Of a DNA stretch of 64,000 nt, positions 12,361 through 23,885 are shown in pieces. The notes beneath the pieces were generated by a model. That model ran no database searches and was not told where the DNA came from. It saw only the letters and a program-made list of their open reading frames with translations. How positions within the stretch are numbered: the first letter of the stretch is position 1; every line of letters begins with the position of its first letter. Made by a program: the position numbers and the translations under genes. This stretch comes from Sclerurus mexicanus (lineage: Eukaryota > Chordata > Aves > Passeriformes > Furnariidae), in the NCBI GenBank assembly GCA_013396755.1, contig VWZF01005257.1, positions 432,191 through 496,190 of the forward strand, in the 5' to 3' direction.

Positions 12361-14030
12361 TGGATGAATGAATCTCTTTAACTTTATAGAGCTTCTAATT
12401 GTTTTTATTTACTCAGAAATAAGGTGGCAACAGACGAGTTTGCAATTGTGAAGAACGGGGGTTTTAATCATATTATTCCTCTTTCTTTTTTTTCCTCTTG
12501 GTTATTCTTCCTCTGACCCCAACCCTTCCCAGCTGGAAAGAATGCAGTGTGAGAATATCTCTGAATGGGGAAAGAGAGAGCCACTTGAAGCAGAAAAGCA
12601 AAGTTTGGAAGAACAGACCACAAAACTGAAATTACAGGTAAAATAAATACTGAGACTTCTGGAGATGAAAAAATTAAGCAGCAGTAACTAAACTGAGTTG
12701 TGATTATCAACACATACAAAGTAAGATGTTGGTTAAAGATAAGGTATATATATTACTTTGATTATCTGGAGAGCATTCACCCCACAAATTACTATTTCAC
12801 AGTATCAAAATGTGTCCCTGAAACAAGGATTACACAAGACAGAAGAGCCATTCTGCATCTTAAACTTTGACAGTTGGAACTCAGTGACTTAGAATTTCCA
12901 TAGGGTACAGAAAAAGAAAAAAATGTATTTCCATTTTTAAAAGGAGCGGGGAGAAATGGCAAGTCTAACAAGACTAGGAAACAAAAGTTAAGACTGGGAA
13001 GAATAGAAGAGATAAGTAAGCTTTGGTAGCTACAGAGTCCTGATGAAGGTCAAAGCAAAAAAATCTATGAGACAAATCATTTATCTGTCATGTTGAACAT
13101 TGAAACTCTTCTTAAGGGAGGGGGAAACAGAAGGAAGACTCTTTTTTTTCTTTTTTTCTATTCCTCTAAAGATCTGTTCACTTTTAAGCCTTATTGTACT
13201 GCTAAAAATGATATGATAAATTATTCAGAAACTCTTAGCTGAGCGTATTTCCTTTATTTTATGTTTTCTATGCCAATAGCTAAGTAGTAATCCAGAAGGC
13301 TCCCACTTTCAATGACACTCTGAAAGCTGTGTAAGAGAAAGCAAAAAAACCCCTAAACCACACCAACTAAAACCCACCAACCAGTCAGCAAATGTGCATA
13401 CCAGATGCTTCGGGCTGGGTAGTGAGAAACAGTCAATTTTTTTTTAAAATTTATTTTTCTAAATAACAAATAATCAAATTTATATGTATTTATTGCTGAA
13501 TAATGGCATTCTGACTAACAACATTAAGGGTTTAGTTGCAATACATAAGTCCTCTTGGGAAAGACTGAGATCTGTACCTGATGTCTGCTTTTAAAAGTTA
13601 TTTTTATTATTTTTCTATATTTCTGTGATGCATAAGGAACATCAAGTTGATGTTCATGCATATAACATACATTTCTAAAATATCTTACATAATAAGGTAT
13701 GGGTATGGACTTTACTAGTATTTATCATAATGTATCATACATATTATATAGCATCATACCATGTCACATCAATATTTTCTTGATTTCTGGGTAATGCAAT
13801 TAATTTGAGGTTGGAGATATGGCCAGAAAGATGTTCATCTGCTAAGGCATGTTATTGTTTTTCAAATGTTTTTGATTTAGATGTCTTTGCTGCTTTGTTT
13901 ATTTGTTTATTTTTTAAAAAACAGTTACTTGCATAGACTATTAGACATCTGTGTTCAACTCTGTTAGTATCAGCTCTGTCTGTTAGCATCACACCTCTGT
14001 ATCTGATTTGCAAGAACTGCAAAGCATGGA
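12361..14030. other. AT-rich unique sequence, no gene seen
   Basis: No exon or repeat is recognised. The 83-codon open frame at 12468-12719 (minus) has a hydrophobic, Phe-rich N-terminal half but no recognisable domain. An A7C4 homopolymer junction lies at 13343-13353. Confidence 0.55.
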
Positions 14031-14183
14031 ATAAGCCAGACTGGAATGGACCTCAGTGGATCTTAAGTCCTATGTCCTGCTCAAAGCAAGGTCAGCTCTG
14101 AAGTCGGAATGAGTTGCTCAAGGTTTTGTCCAGTGAGGTCTCAAAAATCTCCAGGACTGCACAACCTCTCTGGGCAACATGTT
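14031..14183 (-). mobile_element. CR1 LINE tail, cut off by an LTR
   Basis: Complement of a CR1 3' end: TGGAATGGACCTCAGTGGATC, CCTGCTCAAAGCAAGGTCAG, then CACAACCTCTCTGGGCAACA. Similarity stops at 14183, exactly where an LTR begins. The subfamily differs from the copy at 11841, having the CTCAGTGGATC variant. I do not see the rest of the CR1 on the far side of the LTR. Confidence 0.85.
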
Positions 14184-14800
14184 TGTGATGGGTTGACCCC
14201 AGCTGGTCCATCTCTATGAGCCACCTCGTTCACTCTGCAGGAGTAGCGTGGGGGACAGAACTGGAAGGGCAAAATTGAGAAAAAACTTGTCGATAGAGAT
14301 GAGGATAGATTAATAACTGGGGAATGGGAATAAGGAATAGAAAACAAAACTAAACTAAAAAAGGAGGGATTAAAAAGCAGTCACAGATCACCAGCAGACT
14401 GATTGCCTCACCTGTCTCTAAGCAACAGTTACTTTGAAAAAACTATAACCCCTCTATTGTTGCAAGGGACTCTTCCATCCCAGGTGAAGGACTTGGACAT
14501 TACTCAGTTTCACAATTTGCCTGTTGGCCCCTTCTTTCAGCTTGGTGAGAACTTTTTGACCCCATCTACATGCAAGGATATTTCCTCTGCCTGCCCCATC
14601 CTCACAGGGTGATAATAAGACCATGGCCTGCCAAAGTATCCTATGCATACTTGCTCAAGGTGTCCTGGACTTCCAGCCTCTGGCTGCAGAGAGACCAAAA
14701 AGTACCACCATAAACAGTATTCTGTGGCACCAAGGACCCATTGACAACATGAGCAAAATAAAGGTCAACAGTATTAGAGGAAAGGACTGTGGTGAGCTCC
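14184..14800 (-). mobile_element. Solo LTR, avian ERV, minus orientation
   Basis: It begins TGTGATGGGTTGACCCCAGC, the complement of a common avian LTR 3' end (GGGGTCAACCCATCACA), immediately after a CR1 fragment. The GC-richer interior includes CTCGTTCACTCTGCAGGAG near 14226 and pyrimidine-rich stretches typical of the U5/R part read backwards. The right boundary is uncertain, somewhere between about 14780 and 14810. No retroviral coding sequence adjoins. Small open frames at 14403-14612, 14454-14648 and 14623-14814 lie inside it and are not genes. Confidence 0.65.
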
Positions 14801-16550
14801 TAATGACAAAATGAACTCTTCACAGATGGGAAAAGTAAAATAGAAACAGTCTTGTGAGAAAAGTTACTCTAGCAATGAGTTCATGTCAAAGTCTCATGCT
14901 ATTGGTGACCTGGCAAGCCATATATGGAGAAGACAGTGGTTTGTAGATTTAGTTAGCCTATTTTTCAAGGTTGCTGCTGCAATTAAAAAAAAAACAAAAC
15001 CAAAAAAACAGGAGTTAAGGAAGGAGAGAGTTTCTTTTTCAAGGAGTCCAGCTTAACTGAATTTATTTCTTAGGTGGAACCTGTCTATTCGTATGTGGAC
15101 ACATCCTAATGTCTCTATTGAACGTTTCTAAATTCTGAGACTATTTCTGTCTAATTTGCTCTAATACTGTAAATAATCTGGAAAGAATGGGTTTGACTTC
15201 TAATTCAGGAACTTTTATTTCTGGGATGGTAGCTTGAGTTCAAATAAAATAGCACATTATATATTGGGTTAGAGGAGTACAGAAGAATGATTCCTATAAT
15301 ATGGGTGATGGTCAGATGTTTAGGTTACCAAATATTGAAATTACATCTGTCTAAAGGTCTTTGTGCATCTTCATCTGTATGATTAGGGCTTTATTTAGCA
15401 AGCAGATGAAATATAATGTCTTATGGAATGAATTCCAGAGCAAAAAACAGTTACCTCACATTCTAGCTTTTCCAAAACCTGTATTTGGGAGATCCATTGT
15501 AGTTGCTTGGAACAATATGGTGTTATTAATTGATAAATGGCTGAATCATACTTGTGGAGGGTATAAGCATACAATGGCAATGTTTTTTTGTTTAATAATG
15601 GATTTAGTAAGATTAAAAACATAGTATTTAAATATAGAAATTAAATCCTTATATCCTTGTCTAGATGATTTCATGTTGACAATTATTTTGCTCTTTGATA
15701 TGTATGCCTCCACAGAATACACACTCTGTGCAACCTCTTGCCACTTATAGTAGTAAACCATGCAGACTGAAGTTCTGAATATAAAATATCTCATTAATTA
15801 TGTCTTGCACAAAATGTGAGTCCTTAATGTTATTCTTAGCTGGCAGTATGTTGGTTTAAAATTTTTCTGTATGCAGTTTTTGAAAGCTTGACTTTTGTTG
15901 TACAAGATGAGCAGAATTGATGAAACGAGATCAGAATTGTTGCTGTGCAGTTTTATTGATTGTACTTCTTGAAATGGAAAACACAATTTAAATTAATAGT
16001 ATATTAAATATTAAATGGATCTAACTGGTTTATCTAGGAAGGAATAAAATGAAGAAAAAAACCCTTGTTGATAGTATAAATCAATACCCAAAGAATACTA
16101 TTTATGGAAAAATATTTTATGTCTCACCTGTGAATATGACCTTTAAACAAACTTAGACATTAATTTTGGGGAATAATAACTGGATCTTTGTATTATCTCT
16201 AATGATTATGGTAAATATCTGGTTATGAAATATTAGATTAATTGAATATGTTTTGCAGTGGACTCGTGCAGAAAACTGAACTATGGAGCTTGTAGAGGCA
16301 TAGACTAAACTTTTTTTCTAAGTTTAATTTCTAACTTTTTAATTTTCTAATTTCTAAGGTTATCATGTTGTTGGGGATAAGAGACCATAGATTTTAGAGA
16401 TGGAATGATGAGCAGCATGTATTTTTAAGTGGAATTCAATTTAGGGTAACATTAGCTAGCAAGATATTTTTTAAATCATCAATATTAAGTTTGATTTTTC
16501 AAAAGTAGGAAACACTGATTTTTTTTTCAGCAAATAGTTTGAAACACTTT
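14801..16550. other. AT-rich unique sequence between two LTRs
   Basis: No exon or confidently identified repeat is visible. Overlapping open frames at 15361-15624 (+), 15395-15622 (-) and 15546-15794 (-) are mutually exclusive readings of AT-rich DNA without domains. A poly-A/AC-rich stretch lies at 14981-15012. Confidence 0.55.
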
Positions 16551-17472
16551 TTACATAACAAACTTTTGGTAGCAGGGGGCCTGCAGGGGTGACCTCTGTG
16601 AGAAGAGGTCAGGGGTTGCCCCATGCCAGACACAAATGACTCCAACTGATTCCTAAAGGAACCTATCCCTTGCCAAAGCCAAGCCAATGTGAGAAACACT
16701 CCTGACCTTGGGGTCAGTGAAAGAGAAGGAGAAGGAGGTACTCCGGGCACCAGAGCAGAGATTGCTCTTCAATCCATGGGTAAGACCATGGTAAGGCAGG
16801 CTGTACCCCTGAAGCCCATGGAGATCCATGGTGGAGCAAAGAGCCATACTACAGACCATGGATGACCTTCTGCTGGAGCAAGTGGACTTGCACTGAAGGA
16901 AGGTGCAGCCTGTGGAAAGAAAGCATATGCAGGAGCAGGCTCCTGGCAGGAGTCGCAGTCCATGGGGGACCCACTCAGGAGCAGCCTGTTCCTAAACAAC
17001 TTGCTGCATGGAAAGGCTCTATTCTTGACCCATTCTTGAAGAACTGTGGCCTATGGGAAAAACCTATGCTTGAGCATTAGATTGCATCCCATGGGAATGG
17101 CACTCCCTATTCTAGAGCAATGGAATGGTGTGAGGAGGAAGGAGAAGCAAAGAGAGGCTGTAATGGACTGACCCATATCCCACCATTCCCCTCTTGTGCT
17201 TAGAGACAATGAGTAAAGGAGACAATGAGTAAAGGAGTGAAGTTGAACCTGGGAAGAACAGTGAGAGGGAAGGAAGATGTTTTTAGATTCATCTTTGTTT
17301 TTAACCACTTACTCTATTTTTAACCATCAATGTATTTAATTTTCCCCAAGTCAAGTCTATTTTTTCTTGTGAAGGTAATTTATCTTAATTCACAAAACCT
17401 TCTATCTTCTTTTCTGCCCCTATCCTGTAGAGGAGTGGGCATCTGGAATCCAGCCAAGGTCATGACATCACA
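16551..17472 (+). mobile_element. Long solo LTR, avian ERV, plus orientation
   Basis: The element opens with a degraded 5' end followed by TTTTGGTAGCAGGGGGCCTG and TCTGTGAGAAGAGGTC, wording I know from a long avian LTR. A run of short GC-richer blocks each carries a CCATGG or CCATGGG core (16774, 16789, 16817, 16827, 16856, 16959, 17089). These reflect the tandemly diverged 'clamp' repeats of this LTR family. It ends with TCCAGCCAAGGTCATGACAT and the terminal CACA at 17472, matching the AGCCGGGGTCAACCCATCACA-type end. A 16-bp tandem duplication lies at 17203-17234. No gag, pol or env is present. Several short open frames here (16499-17308) are LTR shadows. Confidence 0.75.
17203..17234 (+). 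repeat. 16-bp tandem duplication inside the LTR
   Basis: GAGACAATGAGTAAAG occurs twice head to tail (17203-17218 and 17219-17234) without a mismatch. The perfect identity suggests a recent duplication relative to the age of the LTR, probably by replication slippage. Confidence 0.9.
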
Positions 17473-18635
17473 ATGTCAGAAGTGGGAGTGTTCCTTATAT
17501 TTCATAGGCAAAAGTTACTTTTTATGATGTAACTTCAATGAGGTTGGTTTTGTTTGTATTTTTAAAATAGAGGGACAATATCCATTGTCTCCTTTTCCTT
17601 AGACAAAATAAGTGAAAGGGGTATTTCTCCTTCCTAATTATATAATGAGATATTTGATGATGGTTTTCTTCTATGCAGAAACTGGTTACCTAGTCTTTGT
17701 AATTTCTAACAGGATCACTCTGGGAACTCTAATTTTTATGAATACAAAATTTTGATGTAGTAATAGTTACAGTGTGAATGACATCCTTACTAACTTTGAC
17801 TAAAAAATAAAACAAAACAAGTGAAGGCAATAAGACTAAATTGCTGCTACCTAAATCTACTTTTTAGTTGAATAAAAAATCAAATTAACAAAAATTTCAA
17901 AACAAAAATCCTCTGCTTCTGCACTTCTCTAAGGGAGAGGTTATAAAACAGCTGTACTCACTTCCAAATAGTATAATTTTATTTCTTTATAGTTTAAACT
18001 GTTTCAAACAAACTACCAAAGTACATATACTGGGATCTGCCTTGGTAAATAATTGTATGACAAAGTTTTCAAAGCGATTGAAGCATTGGGTGTATTACTG
18101 GAAGGGAAAAAAAACAGTCAATTCACAGAAATAGTGCATGCATACTTGATTCTCAAGAATGAGAACTGCAAATACCAGAGTTTTGAAGCATCATAAGATT
18201 TTTCATGATTCAGGGTAAAATGTTACCATCTATTTTCCTTCTCCACTGAAATAAAAAAAACTCAACCTGACTGTTTTTTTAAGATTGCTGTATATTTATC
18301 ATCCTTTCTGTTTCTAGTGTCTGCTGTATTTTAATGGCTTACATTAAAATGCACTACTTCCATGTAAACCATTTTAATGATAAGCTGTTGGATCAGATCA
18401 CATCTTAGTAATACACATTTTATATGGTATATGAAACTGATTTATTGCATTTCTTTATGAAAACAAAATCTCAGTTACAGTTTTGAAAACTTTTTATGCA
18501 TGCAAAATTTTGATATAAGAAGTTTTTAATGTTATTTAAATATTAAATATTTTTCTCTTTTGCTAAGGAAAAATATTACAAATATCCAAAATAGGCAGCT
18601 AAAAAGATTGTTCATACTGTATCTTAATTCTTTAC
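17473..18635. other. AT-rich unique sequence
   Basis: No gene or repeat is recognised. Confidence 0.5.
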
Positions 18636-18838
18636 TATGAGAGTAGTGAGGCACTGGAATAGGCTGCCCAGAGAAGTTGTGGATGTCTCATCTCTGGTAG
18701 TGCCAAATCCAGGTTGGATGGGGCCCTTAGCCACTTGGTCTAGTGGGAGATATCCTTGCCTCTGGCAGAGGAGTTGGACCTAAGTGATTTTTCAGGTTCT
18801 TTCCAACCCAAACCATTCCATGATTCTATGATTCTATT
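18636..18838 (+). mobile_element. CR1 LINE 3' end, plus orientation
   Basis: It carries GGCTGCCCAGAGAAGTTGTG, the CR1 ORF2 end region, near 18662-18681. It then has GGAGTTGGACCTAAGTGAT and CTTTCCAACCC, and finishes with the diagnostic terminal CATGATTCTATGATTCTATT repeat at 18818-18838. About 200 bp survives. The clean terminal repeat fixes the orientation and the exact 3' end. Confidence 0.93.
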
Positions 18839-18918
18839 CTTCCCAGATTTTTTTTAATAATTTTAAAGTTTATTAATTTTTATTTGTTCCAAGTGTTTGC
18901 TATTTACTTGAATGTAGA

Positions 18919-19490
18919 TGTACTAGGTTGCACTTTTGGCTGCAATGGGGTTGATAATTCACTAATGTCTACCCTGTTCCTGAGCAGTTCTTGCACAGTT
19001 TCCAGGCTGTCTTTTCGACTCCCTGCTCAAAGATCAATATGGTGGAGGTGAGCAGGAGGTTTAGACAGGAAACATTCAGGACAACTGACACAAATTGCTC
19101 AAAGGGGTATAACCCTAGAAGTAAAAGCTAAGGGAACTGAGGCTGATGACATTTGTTGCTAAAGCATTTGTCTTCCAAAGTAACGTCTACGTGATTCTGA
19201 GGCCCTGCTTCTCAGAAAGTGGATGGACATTGCCTGCTGGTGGGAAGTAGAGATTGCATCATTCTTTATGTGCTGTGTTTTGGGCGTTTTGGGGGGGGTG
19301 GTTTGCTTTGCTTCCTCATGCAGACATTGTGTTTGGTTGTTTTCTGTTTTGGGGTTTTTTTTTAAACTAAGCAGCCTGTATCTTGACCCATGAGGTTTCT
19401 CATCTTGCTTCCTCCCCATATCCTGCTGAGATTGGGAAGTGAGAGCAGCTGGGTGAGCACCTGGCAGACAGCCAATGTATACTCACTACA
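18919..19490 (+). mobile_element. Solo LTR, avian ERVL-like, plus orientation
   Basis: It starts TGTACTAGGTTGCACTTTTG and ends at CTCACTACA (19490), giving TGT...ACA termini. Between them are CTGACACAAATTGCTCAAAG (near 19087) and CTTGACCCATGAGGTTTCTC (near 19382), followed by a GAGCAGCTGGGTGAGCACC block. These correspond in order to blocks of the LTRs at 9853-10393 and 35012-35597 read from the other strand, so it is a distant relative in opposite orientation. No exact 5-bp target duplication is seen. The 86-codon open frame at 19159-19419 lies inside it and is not a gene. Confidence 0.7.
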
Positions 19491-22400
19491 GTTTCACACT
19501 TGCTGAGAAACAGCCTTATTTTTCTGAGCTCCACAGAGACTTTTGAGAAGTTATTAATAATTAATTATAACAGTATATCAAGTACCACTAAGAAATCAAA
19601 TTTAAGAAGTGGTTGAGAAAAATAATTGGAGTAAGATAAAGTGAAAATGCCACAGCTGCTTTAGTATGCCTTTACATTTTGGTTAAAAGTTGTAATGTGG
19701 CTTTAAGGCAGATTTCTTCATCTTCCCCTCTTGAATTGGTATTGCTTTACTTTAGCACAGTTTATTCCTTTTGAAGGAAACTATGTGGGATGTTCCATTT
19801 CAGGTATTTACAGTCCTTGCTCCAAGCCCTGAGAGTGTCCGGGACTGGAGCATTGACAGTTTTGGTGATGGCCTTGTACCACATGTGGATTAAGGGCCAG
19901 AGGAGAGGCAAAGTCTAGACTCTGGTGTTTGTGCATGGGTCTCAGCACCTGCGGCTGTAGTCTACTCACCAACTTCTGCTCTGCTGAATTACTGGTGTGA
20001 ATAGGGACAAATGCAAACGGAGATGGAAACTACTGCCTTGTGTCTACCCATGATCTGAATGCCTGTGGACTGCCAGATGTGTTTTGAGAAGGCAGCAGAG
20101 AATGGAGGAAGAATTTTATAATTTGTCTGGATTATAAGAGAGGAGTTTGAATAATATGGGCTAGCACTATTTGCCACATGTTTCATTCCTGGTTTTGTGT
20201 CACAGGTCTCTTGGATTGCGTTTTTAATATATTTTTTATTCTTCATCAGAACAAAACTAGAGACAAGACATATTTACAGCATTATTGTTAACCCACTTGA
20301 TGTTCATCTAGCACTATTCATCCAGTGGAGAATTATATTTATTTCATTGTAAACCTCTGGGGCTGGTTGTTGCAATGGTAAAGCAGTACAGGCTGCACAG
20401 TTTGTTCCCTTAACAGATTTTTAAAGCACAATACTTTTTGTCAGAATTATGACTTGCGATATGGTTGTTTTTATATGACTTTTTCTTTCTAATTACTTTC
20501 TGGTGAAATGCTCTTTTCAATTCCTTAGAAAACCCACTAAACTAGAGCTAAAACCAAATAAAAAGAGACTTTTACAGATATGCTCATTTCCTCTAGCAGA
20601 TTATGCTGATATTTAATAAAAGCAAGGAGAAAAAATTCACTGGATTACAAACAGTTTTGATCAACTCTCAGTACTGTACCTTTCTCACTAATTTTTTTTC
20701 CCAGTTTCAAAAGTACTTAGTTCAGAATTTCTGACAAAAAAAGCTGAGTCCAAGAACATATTTCAAAATTAATCTCTTATTTGCATTTGACTAGTGGTAT
20801 AACTTTATTAATATTCTTCAAAATTTTCATCCAAGTATAGTATTTTATCTTCTATTTTCTAACTTCGTGAATGGGCCTGTAAATTGTAGTGATAGAATTT
20901 TCAAAAACTGTATAAAAATTTTAAATTACAACATTTTAAATTCTATAATGATGATAAAAAATGAGAAAAACTATAGGTTTTGCTGATGAATGTGTACAAT
21001 CAGCTATTCTATATTGTATTTTTTCTAATTTAGGACAATATTTTTATTTTGCTTAAAGATACATATTTAGTATTGTTCTATAGCTTTCATAATATGGGTT
21101 TAAGAGCATGAATATCTTAATTTGATAATTTACATTGAGATCTATTCTAATCATAAACTAATAGAAGGTCTAGTTGAAGGAGATCTCTTCAGTCATTTAA
21201 CCTCAACCTCAGTGACGAGACCAAAGTGGTGAAACCTTTAATTTTAAATGGAAATATATAGAGTATTACCTTTACTAGTTAGAATATTTTCTTCTTTTTG
21301 CAATGAATTTCTCTATTTAAAAGTCATTGGAAGTTACTGAAGACAGAGGGGGGGGGGAAAGAAGAACATTTTAATTTCTCAACTCTATTGCACCACTTCT
21401 CTCTCTTTTTTCCAGTCAGTTGGGAAAGCTTGCTTTTTAATGCCAGTTATCTTTTTTATTTTGGAAGAGCAGCATCAGAGTATTTGCATGCAGTCAGAAC
21501 CAAATTTATCTACCCTTGGGTCCCCCAATTCTGACACTGCCCAAAAATGGGTATGTATGGAATACTTTCTAAGAGCAGCACAAGAATACTTTCTCTGAGA
21601 ACTGTCATGGCATCTGATCCATAATATCTTAGAAAGTTGTGGAACGAGAGTGGTGTTTTTCAGCTGTAATACTTACCAAATATTTTTTTCTGTTATTTTT
21701 TTTAAATTATTTTTGAACACATGTAACTTCTTAGTATCCAATATGGCCTGCTATGAAAAATTATAAATTTAGCTGTACACTGGGCAAAGTGTTATGCATT
21801 TACATCTGCATTTTCATGATACTGAAATAGAAAATTAATTCAGTTCCCTATTCCTTCACATCATCAACCCCAGGTACTTAAATGCCAATCAGTTTGCCTT
21901 TTTCCCCTCCAACTCAAATATCGTATACCAACAATTACTTGCTATCGCTGATATTATTCCTCAGACTTTCCAGTTCCTAACGTATGTAATAGAGGATGTG
22001 ATCAACACAAGAGTAAACAGAAATACACTACTGTATTTTCTGTTATGCCTTAGGATATTTTTCCTAATAACATTCAAATTTCTTTTTTACTGTTATTGCA
22101 CAATATTTTATAATAATAAAAAGCTGCTTTTTTAAATAAAGGGACCATTTATAATTGTAAGATCTCATTTTCAGTGACAATAGTAAACTCAAAGCTATCT
22201 AAAACTCAAACCACTCTATCAGTGGTTTTGATTTTCATTATTTTTCCTCTTTCCTTAAGTATTGAAGACCTTTACTGCTTTTAATATCTCCTTGTTTGTG
22301 TTTCTGTTTGTATTTACCTAGTTTCCTAAATAATTTTGACTTTTTTTTTCCTGTGACAAAAGCCAAGCATAGTACCCCTTGGGTGTCCACTGATATGATT

Positions 22401-23812
22401 TTCCTTTACCATGGAAATTGGTCAATTATATCTCTCTTCTTGTCCCCTTTCCCTTACTTTTTCCTAATTTTTAACTAGGTATTCCAGCATGTGAGGGCCT
22501 TTTTTAATGTCAGCTAAGTTTCTGTAAGCATCATTCTAGGAAACTTTTGTTAAATGCCTTTTGAAGGGCTGCCTAGACCTCTGATCTAACAGAGACAATT
22601 TTTTGACTCATTCAGAAAACTGAAATAGACCTACAATTTTTTACATAAAAATTATTTCGATTCTTCTTCAATATATTATATTTGTCCACGTGTCATTTTA
22701 TTTGTAATTAATAATGTAAATATTAGGTCTTTTGGGGATTTTCTTATAATCTTGTAAAGCACTTGAAAAATTGTTTTCTTGTTAGCCATTTTATAGGCTT
22801 TTTTAATTCTTTAATGTTCAGTATCTACTCTCAGGATTTTTTAACTACCCATTTTGATTATTTGATTTATGACAAAGTTCAATTTGAGACAGATCTTCTG
22901 ATGTAACCCATAACACAAAATATGGACACAAGATTATTTATTTCCATGTTTGTCCTATGTGAATATATAGGAGATTGAAGTAGTTTTCTTGTTTTCTTCA
23001 TTTTACATGCTGTTTATATAATGGTCAACTAACTATCAGGTGTCCTGCTGTTGATTTATTAGAAAAAAAGATTGATAATAGTTTTTATAATTTCTGCAAG
23101 TTGTTTGTCATATCCTATTTGACCTGCCTTAGTCATCTTTATAAAAAGTCTGTTGGATTTTAAGATCTAATTTTTCCCCTTTCTAAACAGATATGCTATT
23201 CATGTGATACAATATTTTATCTAGTTCCTTTTATGAGATAAATACAATAGACCCTACTCCAGAATATATGTGAGGAATTTAATATTCTTCTGCCCTGTTT
23301 TCAGACTGGAATATGTTTTCAGACTGTTCCCAAAATCTGTTCCCAAATAAAATTCTGATCTTTAATTCTGTTTTTCACCCATTTTATTCATTCTTCAAAT
23401 GTGTTATTTACATTGTTACTGTTGATACAAGGTCAGAAACTTTCCCTTTGTTTCTATTTTGTTTCTATTTGTTTCTTTTTTTGTGTGTCGGGGGTTTTTT
23501 TTGTGGTTTTTTTTTGTTTGTTTTGTTTTGTTTTGTTTTTTGTTGGTTGGTTTTCTTGTTTCTCATGATTAAGTTGTCAGTTGGTAAAGGGTGGATATAT
23601 GCATCAAAGTGTGTTGATGCTCAGTTCAAGTTTCATTCCATTACATTCATTCTGTCAAATGTGACAGTTTCAGTGATTAATCTTTTCAGTTAGAAACTTT
23701 GTCCCTATGTGGAATATCTATAAGCTTGTTTCAGTTGGTAAGGTACTTCTTACTGAATATTTGAAAATATTAACTTCTGACTTATTTGAAGTAGCAGACT
23801 TTCAAATTCACT
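19491..23812. other. AT-rich unique sequence, no gene seen
   Basis: No exon, RNA gene or confident repeat is visible. Positions 19795-19985 are GC-richer and could be an unrecognised old repeat. The 126-codon open frame at 23313-23693 covers a T/G-rich low-complexity tract and translates to Phe/Leu/Val repeats, so it is not a gene. A nine-G run lies near 21345-21357. Confidence 0.55.
23490..23555. repeat. T/G-rich low-complexity tract with (TTTTG)n
   Basis: A G5T8 junction at 23490-23502 is followed by several TTTTG units and a TTGG run. It is simple sequence that explains the apparent open frame across it. Confidence 0.85.
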
Positions 23813-23885
23813 TGTTGCAGGAACAGGAGTTGAACTTTGATGATCCTTGTTGGTCCCTTCCAACACAGAATATCCTATGATTCAA
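23813..23885 (+). mobile_element. Short CR1 or CR1-tailed SINE 3' end
   Basis: GGAACAGGAGTTGAACTTTG is followed by ATGATCCTTG and CCCTTCCAACACAGAATATC, ending in CTATGATTC. This is the CR1 tail in plus orientation, only about 70 bp long. Without upstream sequence I cannot tell a CR1 from a TguSINE1-type SINE, because the two share this tail. Confidence 0.85.

Noticed and set aside
23313..23693. 126-codon open frame with hydrophobic, membrane-like translation
   Set aside because: The hydrophobic run is produced by a T/G-rich low-complexity tract. No start context, domain or exon structure supports a gene.
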